From Steromphala cineraria (Eukaryota; Mollusca; Gastropoda; Trochida; Trochidae), in contig OU744723.1 in the NCBI GenBank assembly GCA_916613615.1, positions 30,084,296-30,148,295 of the forward strand: 64,000 nucleotides of DNA, written 5' to 3'. The translations under genes were made by a program, and so were the position numbers. Within the stretch, counting starts at the first letter, position 1; every line of letters starts with the position of its first letter. Positions 37,201 through 52,200 of the stretch are shown here, piece by piece. The notes beneath the pieces were generated by a model. It worked only from the letters and a program-made list of their open reading frames with translations. It had not been told where the DNA came from and did no database searches.

Positions 37201-40200
37201 CCTACCGCAGACACGTGAGTAGACAGTTGTGTACTTACCGAAGACACACGAGTACACATTGTGTACTTACCGCAAACACGTGAATAGATATTGTTTTCTA
37301 CCGCAGACACACTAGTAGATATTGTGTACTTACCGCAGACAAACGAGTAGACAGTTGTGTACTTACCGCAGACCCACGAGTAGACATTGTGTACTTACCG
37401 AAGACACACGAGTAGACATTGTGTACCTACCGCAGACACGTGAGTAGACAGTTGTGTACCTACCGTAGACACGTGAGTAGACAGTTGTGTACCTACCGAA
37501 GACACGTGAGTAGACAGTTGTGTACCTACCGTAGACACATGAGTAGACAGTTGTGTACTTACCGAAGACACGTGAGTAGACAGTTGTGTACCTACCGAAG
37601 ACACGTGGGTAGATGTTGTGTACCTACCGAAGACACGTGAGTAGACAGTTGTGTACCTACCGTAGACACATGAGTAGACAGTTGTGTACTTACCGCAGAC
37701 ACGTGCGTAGACAGTTGTGTACCTACCGAAGACACGTGGGTAGATGTTGTGTACCTACCGCAGACACGTGATGTGAAATTTCACTACATAAGCTAACACT
37801 TATTTTGCCTTAACGTATTCGTGTATTATATCCAACAATTAACAATTTTGGCAGGCGATTGACGTGACTAGGGGTCAACATTTCGAAAACATATTTTTTC
37901 ATTTTTCTGCTCAATATCCTGTGATCAACAGTTTTAGATCTTAGTCATTATATTCTTCTTCATTAAGGCAATGTAACTGTGCTCTCAGATTAATTATCTC
38001 TCAGAGAGACTATCTCTAATATTTAATCAAAAATTTAAGAAAATCGAATTTTCACAAATATGACCCCATCTGTAAATTTCTCCCTGCCAAATTTCGACAT
38101 TTTTCATCAGTGACAAAACGATAGCAAAATCTGGGTTGAGAATGGTAATTTTCCACACCGACAATTGATGATCCTTTGTCAATGCGAATAAGTGTTGTGA
38201 TTAATTCTGTATGATGAGAATTCTGTCTTTTGGGAATTCTGTCTTATGGCACTGAATCGCTGGAGTTATATAATTATTTGATTGACGTCCCAAAGGAGCC
38301 TAAATTACCTGATATTTCCAATACGATACACTAGAACGTGAACCAACTTAATGTACGCAGCTGTATGCTCATGGTTGAAACAGGAAGATGGAGTGTTGAT
38401 AGACTGTGTCCATTTTGTGTTAGAGAAATTGAAGATGAGTATCATGTGCTATTGAGCTGTCCAAAGTATTAACATTTACGTAAACAATATCTGATAAATA
38501 ATATATTAGAAAATGTAAGCTTGTTTGAGTTTATCAAATTGTTCAAGTGTGAAAAAACTGAAATGTTTAACGCTGCAAAGTGTAATTAGTATATCTTAAA
38601 CGAAAGAAACAACGTGGACTTTGTGTGCTTTGATAACCTTGTCTCACGCTTTTGGGCATTTACTATGAACTACTCACAATATAATAATCATTGTAAAGAT
38701 AATATTATGTTCCCCGCCATGTGAAAACAAAAATATTGAGTTTATATTGTATTTGATTTTAATCTCATAAACTCTCTTGAAACCAAATTGCAATGGGACC
38801 ACTCATCATACATAAACTTTACGTCTACTTGAAAGTTCACATACGTTGGGAGACATATTCACAAACTAAAGGATAAGTGAGTCTTTTGCGTATAAGTAAC
38901 CTATAACCAGTTAACAAACTGCTTTCCTACCAAACACCTATGTATTAATGTGTTCGTGTAGAAGAGCACAGGACAAACATCATGGGGCGAATTGTTTAGC
39001 TTTAATACACGTTTGGCAATGATAAGACAAACCCAGTCAATGTTTGTTGTCTTTGACCAAAGATATCCTAATTCAATATCCCGTATGCTTCCAATCCATG
39101 TAAATGATTTCGGATGTATTGGTTATTGACTACTCTGATTACAAGTTTTCAGAAGCGTTATAAACCCAATGCAGTTGATGATAACATTCACATGTTGACC
39201 ACAGCTACTGTTGTTGCTGCAGGTGCGAGGCGCAATGTAGGCCGGGTACGTGGGGCGCCGGCTGCAGCAGCAAGTGCGACTGTCAGAAGGAGGCCAACTG
39301 CAAACCCGACTCGGGCGCGTGTGTGTGCCCACACGGGTACTCGGGTGCACGCTGTGACGTCAGAGGTGAGCAGCGCACTCCCACATATAGTACCATTAGA
39401 ACTCGCAGAAAAGGTCGCAGATTGTGGGCTGTCTGCCATAAATTGACCGAATGTTTTTATGAAATTGCTTCTCTTTAACCTATTAGCACGTTATGTATTC
39501 AATCTTATACGTGTGAATGCGACATTGTTGCTTATAATATTGTAAAGCATATAATGTTTCATTGTTCACTTAAGTCAAATAGTGGAAACTCTTTGGTTGA
39601 GTCACCAGTTGAAATGCTAGATGTAAATACTTTTGTAATTTTATGGAACGCTGAAGACCAATCTGTCTCATGCTTGGTGGTCGTTCAAATAGCTATTTTC
39701 AGCAGCTTGATCAGGAGACATTGTTTAAATATATCAAACTCATAGCAAAAAGTGTAAAATCAAGGCTTTATCCCTTAAAATACCTGTGTTAATTTAAACA
39801 TTGTGTAACTTGTACATAAGTGTATATGATCATGTCCTTCTAACATTGTATCTCCGACTTAGGAGGAAATAAAGAATATCGATCTATCTATCTATGGTAA
39901 ATCCAGGCTTAGATAAGTACACAGATGTTTGAGTTACCATAATATTCGAAATCCAAGGAAAGATAAATTTATGCAGAAACCACTTTCAAGGTTCAGCTGT
40001 CGATGTGCAACACTAACAAGCCCTCCTAATCGGCCAAAATCCAAAGCATCCTGTCTACGGAACTACGAAACTACGGAACCACGGAGCTACGTAACCACAG
40101 AAACACGGGCGGAGCCGAAACCATTATGTCTTCTTGTGTAGCACTATGATGAGTGTATTACAACATGCTTTTGAAGTTCGTACAGTCCATGAACATCCGG

Positions 40201-43200
40201 CTGCATATATATAAGTTCTTCGCTTTGGATTCATCCTGTCTCAGGGTACGAACGTTAGGCGAACTCCACTAATCTGTATCCTGGGCTCAGAAGCTAGATT
40301 CGCTCGCGCGGCCCGACTTGGGATGTAGCCAATCAAATCATATTCTCGTTGAAATGCTTCGTAGTTAACATATTTGAATCTATCACACAGCATTACATAC
40401 CAAAGCCGCCTGTTTAAGCACAATACGGGGAGTATATACATACTACATTTACCAAACAAGAATATAGTTCAACTCATCTCACAAGTAGAGTACAGTAGCT
40501 GTTCATACAATGATAAACTTGGTACAATAAACTTTCAAAACTTGCTCATTGATGACGGTTGCTATTGAGAAACAAATGTAGGAGCATCCTGTCTCAGGGT
40601 ACGAACGTAACGCTCACTCCACTAATCTGTACCCTGGGCTCAGAAGCTAGATTCGCTCGCCCTGGCCGACTTGGGATGTAACCAATCAAATCATTTTCTC
40701 GTTGAAATTTTATCGAGAAGGTGGCGAGAAAATGATTTGATTGGCTATATCCCAAGTCGGGCCGCGCACGCGAATCTAGCTTCTGAGCCCAGGCTACAGA
40801 TTAGTGGAGTTAGCCGAACGTTCGTACCCTGAGACAGGATGAATCAAAAGCGAAGAAGTTAAATATATGCAGCCGGATGTTCATGGACTGTACGAACTTC
40901 AAAAGCATGTTGTAATACACTCATCATAGTGCTACACAAGAAGACATAATGGTTTCGGCTCCGCCCGTGTTTCCGTGTTTCTGTAGTTACGTAGCTCCGT
41001 GGTTGCGTAGTTCCGTAGTTCCGTAGTTCCGTAGTTCCGTGGTTCCGTGGTTCCTTGATTTAGAAATGCTTTTGTCAATGGGCCCCATCTCAAAACTGTT
41101 CAATAAGTTGTGGAGTGGTTCCTTTTGCTAGTTTGGTCATTTTCAAGATTGTTGTTTCTGGTTTCCATGGAACTGGGTGCATATCAATGTTTTTACGAGA
41201 CTTGGTATGTGGCTAGATCTAGTGGTGGAGTGGTGCCTTTTACTACTTTGCATATTCTTCTGTTTTCTGGTTTCTATAGATACAATGTAATTTGAACTTA
41301 GTGCATATGGGGGTAGAATCCTTTTTCGGTTTGTATCTCAAAATCTATTGAGTATTTTTTTCACAAACTTTGGTATATGATAAGTACTCAGACTACTTAT
41401 CTCTTTTTATGTCAATTTTCCCGTAAATATGTACGTTTGTTGATTTGCTTTAGCTTCACTGGAATATAAGGCTAAGATGATGAGGTTTGATTAACATAGG
41501 TGCTGCCTGGGGAGAATCGTAACATGACTTCGGTAAATACTCGTTTCTGATTGGTTGATTTGAAGAATTTCCCAGTGTTAAATGGCAATGAACACCCGCA
41601 AATTGGCTGAGGCGAATCACCGCGAAAGGATACATTATTTGGTCCGCCTCAACATTAAAATGTTCTGATTCTCTCAATATTTGTGCCCGATTCACATTTT
41701 ACTGTTGTTATTGTCATTTTCTAACTTGCGCATTCCAGTAGATGCCAACAATCCTTTTCAATTTGCTTTAGTTTTTTAAAACTAAACTTTCTTAATTGGC
41801 TATGTTTCTCCTAATTTGCCGCCTTGTGCCATGCGGCCGGTTTCTTTCGAATGCTGTTCCCATGGCACGACGTCACAATGGCCAACGGTTATGACGTCAT
41901 AATGATCGCGTCAACGTCACAATGGTCTGGGCGAGTTTAAGATTTTTGTTCAGTCGGGTTTGTTCTTGTTGGTTTATGAATTATATAACTTTTTTTTCTC
42001 TCATAAATTTCACATGAAAACTATAAGATCTCATCATTATGAGTGCAACTGGTTTGCAATATAAGAACACCATTTTAATGTCTATAACACTAGGAACTCA
42101 TTCTTCTTAATAGCTGCGAAAACCTATAACACTAATGGATCAGTCGTTAGATCCTTTCAATTCAGAGTTTCCTACGCATAAATAGAGGTCGCTCTTAAAA
42201 TGCATATAACTAACGGTCATGTTACAATATCGATAAATAGTTGCGTTTGTAAAATTTCCGGGATTCATTGTTAATCAACGCCCGCAAATTTATGCGTTTA
42301 AAACCTCCGGCTAACGCCGTCGGTTTTAAACTAAATTTGCGGGTGTTGAATAACAATGAATCCCGTAAATTTTACAAACGCAACTATTTATCTTCTAATT
42401 GTAATATGTCAATTCAGCGTCAAAATGATTGTACTGTTCATTTGCATATTTCAATGCGCGCATTAGTTACAACGTGAACTATTTAATCCTTTTGTCGGGT
42501 ACTTTTCCGAAAAGACTGTCCAGCTGTCCGGTACGGCTACCAGTGCGCGGGAGTGTGCACGTGCGATACCAGCAAGACGGGCCGCGCACGCGAATCTAGC
42601 TTCTGAGCCCAGGCTACAGATTAGTGGAGTTAGCCGAACGTTCGTACCCTGAGACAGGATGAATCAAAAGCGAAGAAGTTAAATATATGCAGCCGGATGT
42701 TCATGGACTGTACGAACTTCAAAAGCATGTTGTAATACACTCATCATAGTGCTACACAAGAAGACATAATGGTTTCGGCTCCGCCCGTGTTTCCGTGTTT
42801 CTGTAGTTACGTAGCTCCGTGGTTGCGTAGTTCCGTAGTTCCGTAGTTCCGTAGTTCCGTGGTTCCGTGGTTCCTTGATTTAGAAATGCTTTTGTCAATG
42901 GGCCCCATCTCAAAACTGTTCAATAAGTTGTGGAGTGGTTCCTTTTGCTAGTTTGGTCATTTTCAAGATTGTTGTTTCTGGTTTCCATGGAACTGGGTGC
43001 ATATCAATGTTTTTACGAGACTTGGTATGTGGCTAGATCTAGTGGTGGAGTGGTGCCTTTTACTACTTTGCATATTCTTCTGTTTTCTGGTTTCTATAGA
43101 TACAATGTAATTTGAACTTAGTGCATATGGGGGTAGAATCCTTTTTCGGTTTGTATCTCAAAATCTATTGAGTATTTTTTTCACAAACTTTGGTATATGA

Positions 43201-46200
43201 TAAGTACTCAGACTACTTATCTCTTTTTATGTCAATTTTCCCGTAAATATGTACGTTTGTTGATTTGCTTTAGCTTCACTGGAATATAAGGCTAAGATGA
43301 TGAGGTTTGATTAACATAGGTGCTGCCTGGGGAGAATCGTAACATGACTTCGGTAAATACTCGTTTCTGATTGGTTGATTTGAAGAATTTCCCAGTGTTA
43401 AATGGCAATGAACACCCGCAAATTGGCTGAGGCGAATCACCGCGAAAGGATACATTATTTGGTCCGCCTCAACATTAAAATGTTCTGATTCTCTCAATAT
43501 TTGTGCCCGATTCACATTTTACTGTTGTTATTGTCATTTTCTAACTTGCGCATTCCAGTAGATGCCAACAATCCTTTTCAATTTGCTTTAGTTTTTTAAA
43601 ACTAAACTTTCTTAATTGGCTATGTTTCTCCTAATTTGCCGCCTTGTGCCATGCGGCCGGTTTCTTTCGAATGCTGTTCCCATGGCACGACGTCACAATG
43701 GCCAACGGTTATGACGTCATAATGATCGCGTCAACGTCACAATGGTCTGGGCGAGTTTAAGATTTTTGTTCAGTCGGGTTTGTTCTTGTTGGTTTATGAA
43801 TTATATAACTTTTTTTTCTCTCATAAATTTCACATGAAAACTATAAGATCTCATCATTATGAGTGCAACTGGTTTGCAATATAAGAACACCATTTTAATG
43901 TCTATAACACTAGGAACTCATTCTTCTTAATAGCTGCGAAAACCTATAACACTAATGGATCAGTCGTTAGATCCTTTCAATTCAGAGTTTCCTACGCATA
44001 AATAGAGGTCGCTCTTAAAATGCATATAACTAACGGTCATGTTACAATATCGATAAATAGTTGCGTTTGTAAAATTTACGGGATTCATTGTTAATCAACG
44101 CCCGCAAATTTATGCGTTTAAAACCTCCGGCTAACGCCGTCGGTTTTAAACTAAATTTGCGGGTGTTGAATAACAATGAATCCCGTAAATTTTACAAACG
44201 CAACTATTTATCTTCTAATTGTAATATGTCAATTCAGCGTCAAAATGATTGTACTGTTCATTTGCATATTTCAATGCGCGCATTAGTTACAACGTGAACT
44301 ATTTAATCCTTTTGTCGGGTACTTTTCCGAAAAGACTGTCCAGCTGTCCGGTACGGCTACCAGTGCGCGGGAGTGTGCACGTGCGATACCAGCAAGACGG
44401 CGGAATGTGACGCCACTACGGGGGAGTGTCGCTGTATGGCGGGGTGGACGGGAGGGAACTGCACCGAGCCCTGCCCCTTCACCTTCTACGGGCCAGGCTG
44501 TCTGCAGCAGTGCGACTGTCAGATCACCAACACCGCCGGGTGCGATACCATAACCGGAAGCTGTCAGTGTCTACCCGGCTTCACAGGACACAGGTGAGAT
44601 CTACCCGCGCCCTTGTCATTATTAAATAATTTATTTTATGTGTTTCAAAGTTTAGTTAGCGTGGTTGTTCAGTGATTTGGTCTTTGGGGTTATTTTTGTG
44701 AGGGGGGCAACATGTTTGGAGGGGGGTTTATTGTTTGATCTGACGATTTATATTGAAGGGTTGTTGTGGTTATTTTTATGGTGATGTTGAATCTCATTCG
44801 TTAAATATCCGATCTTTAAGGTTACAACTATTGTTGTATTTGCAACAGTAAAAACAACATCATGAGTGGTCCAAGCTGGTAGATGGGCTTTTCCATTTTA
44901 TAAAAACAAGGTATAAAAATCATTTCCCAGTCTCTCTTCAACACTTGTTGTAGGCTGAATTGTATGTAGGAAAATTGGAACTGTAGGCCGAATGGCATAA
45001 AACCGATAGGAATATATTCACATCATGTCAGCAAGAATGACGAAGTAACCTGACGTAATCATGAATATTTGACAGGTGCGAGATCATCTGCCCCGCCTGG
45101 ACATGGGGCTTCAACTGTGGCATGAAATGCTCTTGTGCAAATGCTGTTTCGTGCGACCCCCGGAATGGGAAGTGCAAATGTTTACCAGGTAAAGTGGAAC
45201 ACAGCCTCGTCCTGGGCCCTCACGTTGCACATCTCGTACCATTAGCCAACTTTCTGAAGTTCTATATCTCTTCATTTTATTTTTGGATTGACATGCATTG
45301 ACATTTGTTTCCAATAGTTCAATCGAAGTCAAAGCTTGACTAAATTGTCACATCGTGTTTGTTGCGTTACAAAATACAAAGTTTCAAATTGCAAAACCAG
45401 CATATGGAAACACATTTTCATTTTTATTCTGAAGAACATTCAGAAATAATATTTCTAATGGTTTGTAATATGGTCATAATTGCATCATAACCTAGAATGA
45501 ACATAAATTGAAGATTGTTATAATATTTCTGGCACATTTTTAATGTTCTTCAGCCAAATAAGGCGAGAGTCGCGACAATAATGACAGATGATATAAGGCT
45601 CAAGCCCTTCACCGATCATCTTATACTGTCACTACACTGCAGTCGAGGCCTTGTTCCACACATTTCACTCAACGTGATTTCTTTGACAAAGATAACAGCT
45701 AGTATGAAAAAGTAATAACTAAAATCTAGATTAATGAAAAAGAAACCGGAAACCCCTCCATGATCTGTTCGCAGGTTGGACCGGAAACCGCTGTCAGAAC
45801 ACGTGCCCTAACAACACGTACGGGGCGGGATGCGGTAGCACGTGCAACTGTTTGAATGGCGCCGAGTGTAACCCCAGTAACGGTGCGTGTATCTGTGCGC
45901 GAGGTTACTTCGGTCCCGAGTGTGGATACAAATGTAATGTGAGTAGTTGTCATTGGTTATCTATCATATAAGACTAGGGTGTGAGGGTGACAGTACTATT
46001 TTAACCACGTTCAGTAAGGAGAGCTTGTGATGTTACATACATTAGAAATGCTAAAAGCTGTAAGACTCTGTAAGCACTGTGACTAATGGGTTACTGTGAC
46101 CTCTTCAGCCGGGCACCTACGGCTTCAACTGCAACCAGAAGTGCGCATGTGTGGAGGACCACACGGACTCCTGTGACCACAAGACTGGCGAGTGCAAGTG

Positions 46201-49200
46201 CGTGACGGGCTGGAAGGGTAGGTGGCATCAACAAGCGGAACCAACCGGAATACTAATAACCACTTGATCTTTTATGTACTGAATGTTTTATTCAAAATTC
46301 CTCTCAAGTCATCAAAAATTTCTTCCCTGGAAATAATTCAACCTATAGACTTGCTTGAACTGTTAAGCAAATAGTGCCGTCGACATCGCAATGCTGTTCG
46401 TAGTACTGGTTTATGGTAACAGAACACCTGAGTGCAGTAAGTTTGTCCAACTTCTCTAAATGTAATTTCATAAGATGTTTCTATCAGAATACGTTGGTAC
46501 AAGTAGGCTACAAAGCACAAGAACCGTGAGAAGGTTACAGCTTTGTATGCAACCCATGTCCCTGGTGATCTGCATCCAGTTTTTAGGCTACCACTTTATA
46601 TCCAGTGTTTGCCATGGTGCAGGTGTGACTTGTGACAGCAGCTGTCCCTCTGGTAGATGGGGACCCGGATGTGCACAAACTTGCACGTGTGTGAGGGGCA
46701 CGTGTATGGACAATGGACAGTGCGAGTGTCCGGCTGGGTACACAGGTGCCTCGTGTCGCGAAAGTAAGTAACTCTTACAAACTTTTGTCCATAAATTTAA
46801 ACACACCATCAAAGACGTCCAAACTCACATTCATATACATAAAGGAAAGGATGTTAATGGTCCGATTGAAATCTTTGCATTGATAATTTTGAAATCAGAT
46901 TTCCAAACTTGACACTGATCAATCTTTATCTCCAATTTCAGCCTGTCGGAGCGGTTACTTTGGCCTGAACTGCACATTCCCCTGCGACTGCGCTTCCGAT
47001 TCGAGCAAGTCATGTGACCCGGTCACTGGTCGCTGCCCGTGTGCAGCAGGCTACCGGGGTCTCAGCTGTGAAGAAGGTTAGTCAGCAGTCATACTCTAGA
47101 TCTCTTCTTTTCAGTTGCCACATTTTTTAGTCTTTCCTCTTTATTTGAGACACCTCTTGTATTCAAGTTTGTGTGTCATTTGTTACCAGGTCATTGTGAA
47201 ATGCACAAGAGATTTTTAATGCCAATAAAAGAAGAAAATAACTGATCTTGGATATTTTGCAAAGTATATTCTTAAAGAGTGTTAAGAATAAGAAGCTAGC
47301 GCTATATATTGCGCCCCCGTCCAATGCCATTATTCTTCTTCTTGCAACTGTGTATATGTTACAGAAAATACTTGTAATTATTATTTCACTCAGTATATAC
47401 ACACGTATTCACTTTAATTCCTAGGAAATACGTGTATTTACTGAATTTGGAGGCAACTTATTACACGCACCTTGTTGAATTTCTCTCTTGTGGAATGTGG
47501 CCACCTTGTTGAATTTCTCTCCTGTTGAATGTGGCCACTGTTGAATGTCTCTCTGTTTTAATGTGGCCACCTTGTTGAATGTCTCTCTTGTTGAATTTGA
47601 CCACCTAATGAAGCTCCGAGATGAATGTTTCAGTGTGTCCAGTCGGAACGTACGGAGTGGACTGCCAGGGCCGGTGTGACCGGATGAGTTGCGAGCAGGG
47701 CACGTGCAGCGCAGTAGACGGCTCGTGCATGTGCTACCCCGGCTACAGAGGACAGGACTGCAGTGAGAGTGAGTCACTTCCTGTAGTTTACCTCAAAGCT
47801 TTACTGTAGGACCAGTACACTATGAGTGAGTCACTTCCTGTAGTTTACCTCATAGCTTTACTGTAGGACCAGCACACAATGAGTGAGTCACTTCCTGTAG
47901 TTTACCTCATAGCTATACTGTAGGACCAGCACACTATGAATGAGTCACTTCCTGTAGTTTACCTCATAGCTATACTGTTTGACCAGCACACTATGAGTGA
48001 GTCACTTCCTGTAGTTTACCTCATAGCTTTACTGTAGGACCAGCACACAATGAGTGAGTCACTTCCTGTAGTTTACCTCATAGTTATACTGTAGGACCAG
48101 CACACTATGAGTGAGTCACTTCCTGTAGTTTACCTCATAGCTTTACTGTAGGACCAGCACACTATGAGTGAGTCACTTCCTGTAGTTTACCTCATAGCTT
48201 TACTGTAGGACCAGCACACAATGAGTGAGTCACTTCCTGTAGTTTACCTCATAGCTATACTGTAGGACCAGTACACTATGAGTGAGTCACTTCCTGTAGT
48301 TTACCTCATAGCTTTACTGTAGGACCAGCACACAATGAATGAGTCACTTCCTGTAGTTTACCTCATAGCTTTACTGTAGGACCAGCACACTATGAATGAG
48401 TCACTTCCTGTAGTTTACCTCATAGCTATACTGTTTGACCAGCACACTATGAATGAGTCACTTCCTGTAGTTTACCTCATAGCTATACTGTAGGACCAGT
48501 ACACTATGAGTGAGTCACTTCCTGTAGTTTATCTCATAGCTTTACTGTAGGACCAGCACACAATGAATGAGTCACTTCCTGTAGTTTACCTCATAGCTAT
48601 ACTGTAGGACCAGTACACTATGAGTGAGTCACTTCCTGTAGTTTACCTCATAGCTATACTGTAGGACCAGCACACTATGAGTGAGTCACTTCCTGTAGTT
48701 TACCTCATAGCTTTACTGTAGGACCAGTACACTATGAGTGAGTTACTTCCTGTAGTTTACCTCATAGCTTTACTGTAGGACCAGCACACTATGAGTGAGT
48801 CACTTCCTGTAGTTTACCTCATAGCTTTACTGTAGGACCAGTACACTATGAGTGAGTCACTTCCTGTAGTTTACCTCATAGCTTTACTGTAGGACCAGTA
48901 CACTATGAGTGAGTCACTTCCTGTAGTTTACCTCATAGCTTTACTGTAGGACCAGTACACTATGAGTGAGTCACTTCCTGTAGTTTACCTCATAGCTTTA
49001 CTGTAGGACCAGTACACTATGAGTGAGTCATTTCCTGTAGTTTACCTCATAGCTATACTGTAGGACCAGCACACTATGAGTGAGTCACTTCCTGTAGTTT
49101 ACCTCATAGCTTTACTGTAGGACCAGCACACAATGAATGAGTCACTTCCTGTAGTTTACCTCATAGCTTTACTGTAGGACCAGCACACAATGAATGCGTC

Positions 49201-52200
49201 ACTTCCTGTAGTTTACCTCATAGCTATACTGTAGGACCAGTACACTATGAGTGAGTCACTTCCTGTAGTTTACCTCATAGCTTTACTGTAGGACCAGTAC
49301 ACTATGAGTGAGTCATTTCCTGTAGTTTACCTCATAGCTATACTGTAGGACCAGCACACTATGAATGAGTCACTTCCTGTAGTTTACCTCATAGCTTTAC
49401 TGTAGGACCAGTACACTATGATTGAGTCACTTCCTGTAGTTTACCTCATAGCTTTACTGTAGGACCAGCACACTATGAGTGAGTCACTTCCTGTAGTTTA
49501 CCTCATAGCTTTACTGTAGGACCAGTACACTATGAGTGAGTCACTTCCTGTAGTTTACCTCATAGCTTTACTGTAGGACCAGCACACTATGAGTGAGTCA
49601 CTTCCTGTAGTTTACCTCATAGCTATACTGTAGGACCAGTACACTATGAATGAGTCACTTCCTGTAGTTTACCTCATAGCTTTACTGTAGGACCAGTACA
49701 CTATGAGTGAGTCACTTCCTGTAGTTTACCTCATAGCTTTACTGTAGGACCAGCACACTATGAGTGAGTCACTTCCTGTAGTTTACCTCATAGCTATACT
49801 GTAGGACCAGCACACTATGAATGAGTCACTTCCTGTAGTTTACCTCATAGCTATACTGTAGGACCAGCACACTATGAATGAGTCACTTCCTGTAGTTTAC
49901 CTCATAGCTATACTGTAGGACCAGCACACTATGAATGAGTCACTTCCTGTAGTTTACCTCATAGCTTTACTGTAGGACCAGCACACTATGAATGAGTCAC
50001 TTCCTGTAGTTTACCTCAAAGCTATACTGTAGGACCAGCACACTATGAATGAGTCACTTCCTGTAGTTTACCTCAAAGCTATACTGTAGGACCAGCACAC
50101 TATGAATGAGTCACTTCCTGTAGTTTACCTCAAAGCTATACTGTAGGACCAGCACACTATGAGTGAGTCACTTCCTGTAGTTTACCTCATAGCTATACTG
50201 TAGGACCAGCACACTATGAATGAGTCACTTCCTGTAGTTTACCTCATAGCTATACTGTAGGACCAGCACACAATGAGTGAGTCACTTCCTGTAGTTTACC
50301 TCATAGCTTTACTGTAGGACCAGCACACTATGAGTGAGTCACTTCCTGTAGTTTACCTCATAGCTTTACTGTAGGACCAGTACACTATGAGTGAGTCACT
50401 TCCTGTAGTTTACCTCATAGCTTTACTGTAGGACCAGCACACTATGAATGAGTCACTTCCTGTAGTTTACCTCATAGCTTTACTGTAGGACCAGTACACT
50501 ATGAGTGAGTCACTTCCTGTAGTTTACCTCATAGCTATACTGTAGGACCAGCACACTATGAGTGAGTCACTTCCTGTAGTTTACCTCATAGCTATACTGT
50601 AGGACCAGCACACTATGAATGAGTCACTTCCTGTAGTTTACCTCATAGCTTTACTGTAGGACCAGCACACTATGAGTGAGTCACTTCCTGTAGTTTACCT
50701 CATAGCTTTACTGTAGGACCAGTACACTATGAGTGAGTCACTTCCTGTAGTTTACCTCATAGCTTTACTGTAGGACCAGCACACAATGAATGAGTCACTT
50801 CCTGTAGTTTACCTCATAGCTTTACTGTAGGACCAGCACACTATGATTGAGTCACTTCCTGTAGTTTACCTCATAGCTTTACTGTAGGACCAGTACACAA
50901 TGAATGAGTCACTTCCTGTAGTTTACCTCATAGCTTTACTGTTTGACCAGCACACTATGAATGAGTCACTTCCTGTAGTTTACCTCATAGCTTTACTGTA
51001 GGACCAGCACACTATGAATGAGTCACTTCCTGTAGTTTACCTCGTAGCTATACTGTAGGACCAGCACACTATGAGTGAGTCACTTCCTGTAGTTTACCTC
51101 ATAGCTATACTGTAGGACCAGCACACTATGAATGAGTCACTTCCTGTAGTTTACCTCATAGCTTTACTGTAGGACCAGCACACTATGAATGAGTCACTTC
51201 CTGTAGTTTACCTCATAGCTATACTGTTTGACCAGCACACTATGAATGAGTCACTTCCTGTAGTTTACCTCATAGCTTTACTGTAGGACCAGCACACTAT
51301 GAATGAGTCACTTCCTGTAGTTTACCTCATAGCTTTACTGTAGGACCAGTACACTATGAGTGAGTCATTTCCTGTAGTTTACCTCATAGCTATACTGTAG
51401 GACCAGCACACTATGAATGAGTCACTTCCTGTAGTTTACCTCATAGCTTTACTGTAGGACCAGTACACTATGATTGAGTCACTTCCTGTAGTTTACCTCA
51501 TAGCTTTACTGTAGGACCAGCACACTATGAGTGAGTCACTTCCTGTAGTTTACCTCATAGCTTTACTGTAGGACCAGTACACTATGAGTGAGTCACTTCC
51601 TGTAGTTTACCTCATAGCTATACTGTAGGACCAGCACACTATGAGTGAGTCACTTCCTGTAGTTTACCTCATAGCTATACTGTAGGACCAGTACACTATG
51701 AATGAGTCACTTCCTGTAGTTTACCTCATAGCTTTACTGTAGGACCAGTACACTATGAGTGAGTCACTTCCTGTAGTTTACCTCATAGCTTTACTGTAGG
51801 ACCAGCACACTATGAGTGAGTCACTTCCTGTAGTTTACCTCATAGCTATACTGTAGGACCAGCACACTATGAATGAGTCACTTCCTGTAGTTTACCTCAT
51901 AGCTATACTGTAGGACCAGCACACTATGAATGAGTCACTTCCTGTAGTTTACCTCATAGCTATACTGTAGGACCAGCACACTATGAATGAGTCACTTCCT
52001 GTAGTTTACCTCATAGCTTTACTGTAGGACCAGCACACTATGAATGAGTCACTTCCTGTAGTTTACCTCAAAGCTATACTGTAGGACCAGCACACTATGA
52101 ATGAGTCACTTCCTGTAGTTTACCTCAAAGCTATACTGTAGGACCAGCACACTATGAATGAGTCACTTCCTGTAGTTTACCTCATAGCTTTACTGTAGGA

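Larger units (their letters stand above)
40761..44400. repeat. 1,820-bp tandem segmental duplication (40761-42580 and 42581-44400)
   Basis: The two copies read the same apart from one difference noticed (C at 42258, A at 44078). The unit runs from inside the fold-back to 66 nt into exon 10. The junction joins AAGACGG of exon 10 to GCCGCG, which at the original site follows AAGTCGG: 6 of 7 bases of microhomology. Confidence 0.95.

Noticed and set aside
35312..37640. Short repeat open frames around exons 6-8
   Set aside because: They are frames of the junction arrays, on either strand, of no coding value.
42515..42580. A second functional exon 10
   Set aside because: It stops after 66 nt at the duplication junction, has no donor and meets a stop soon after.
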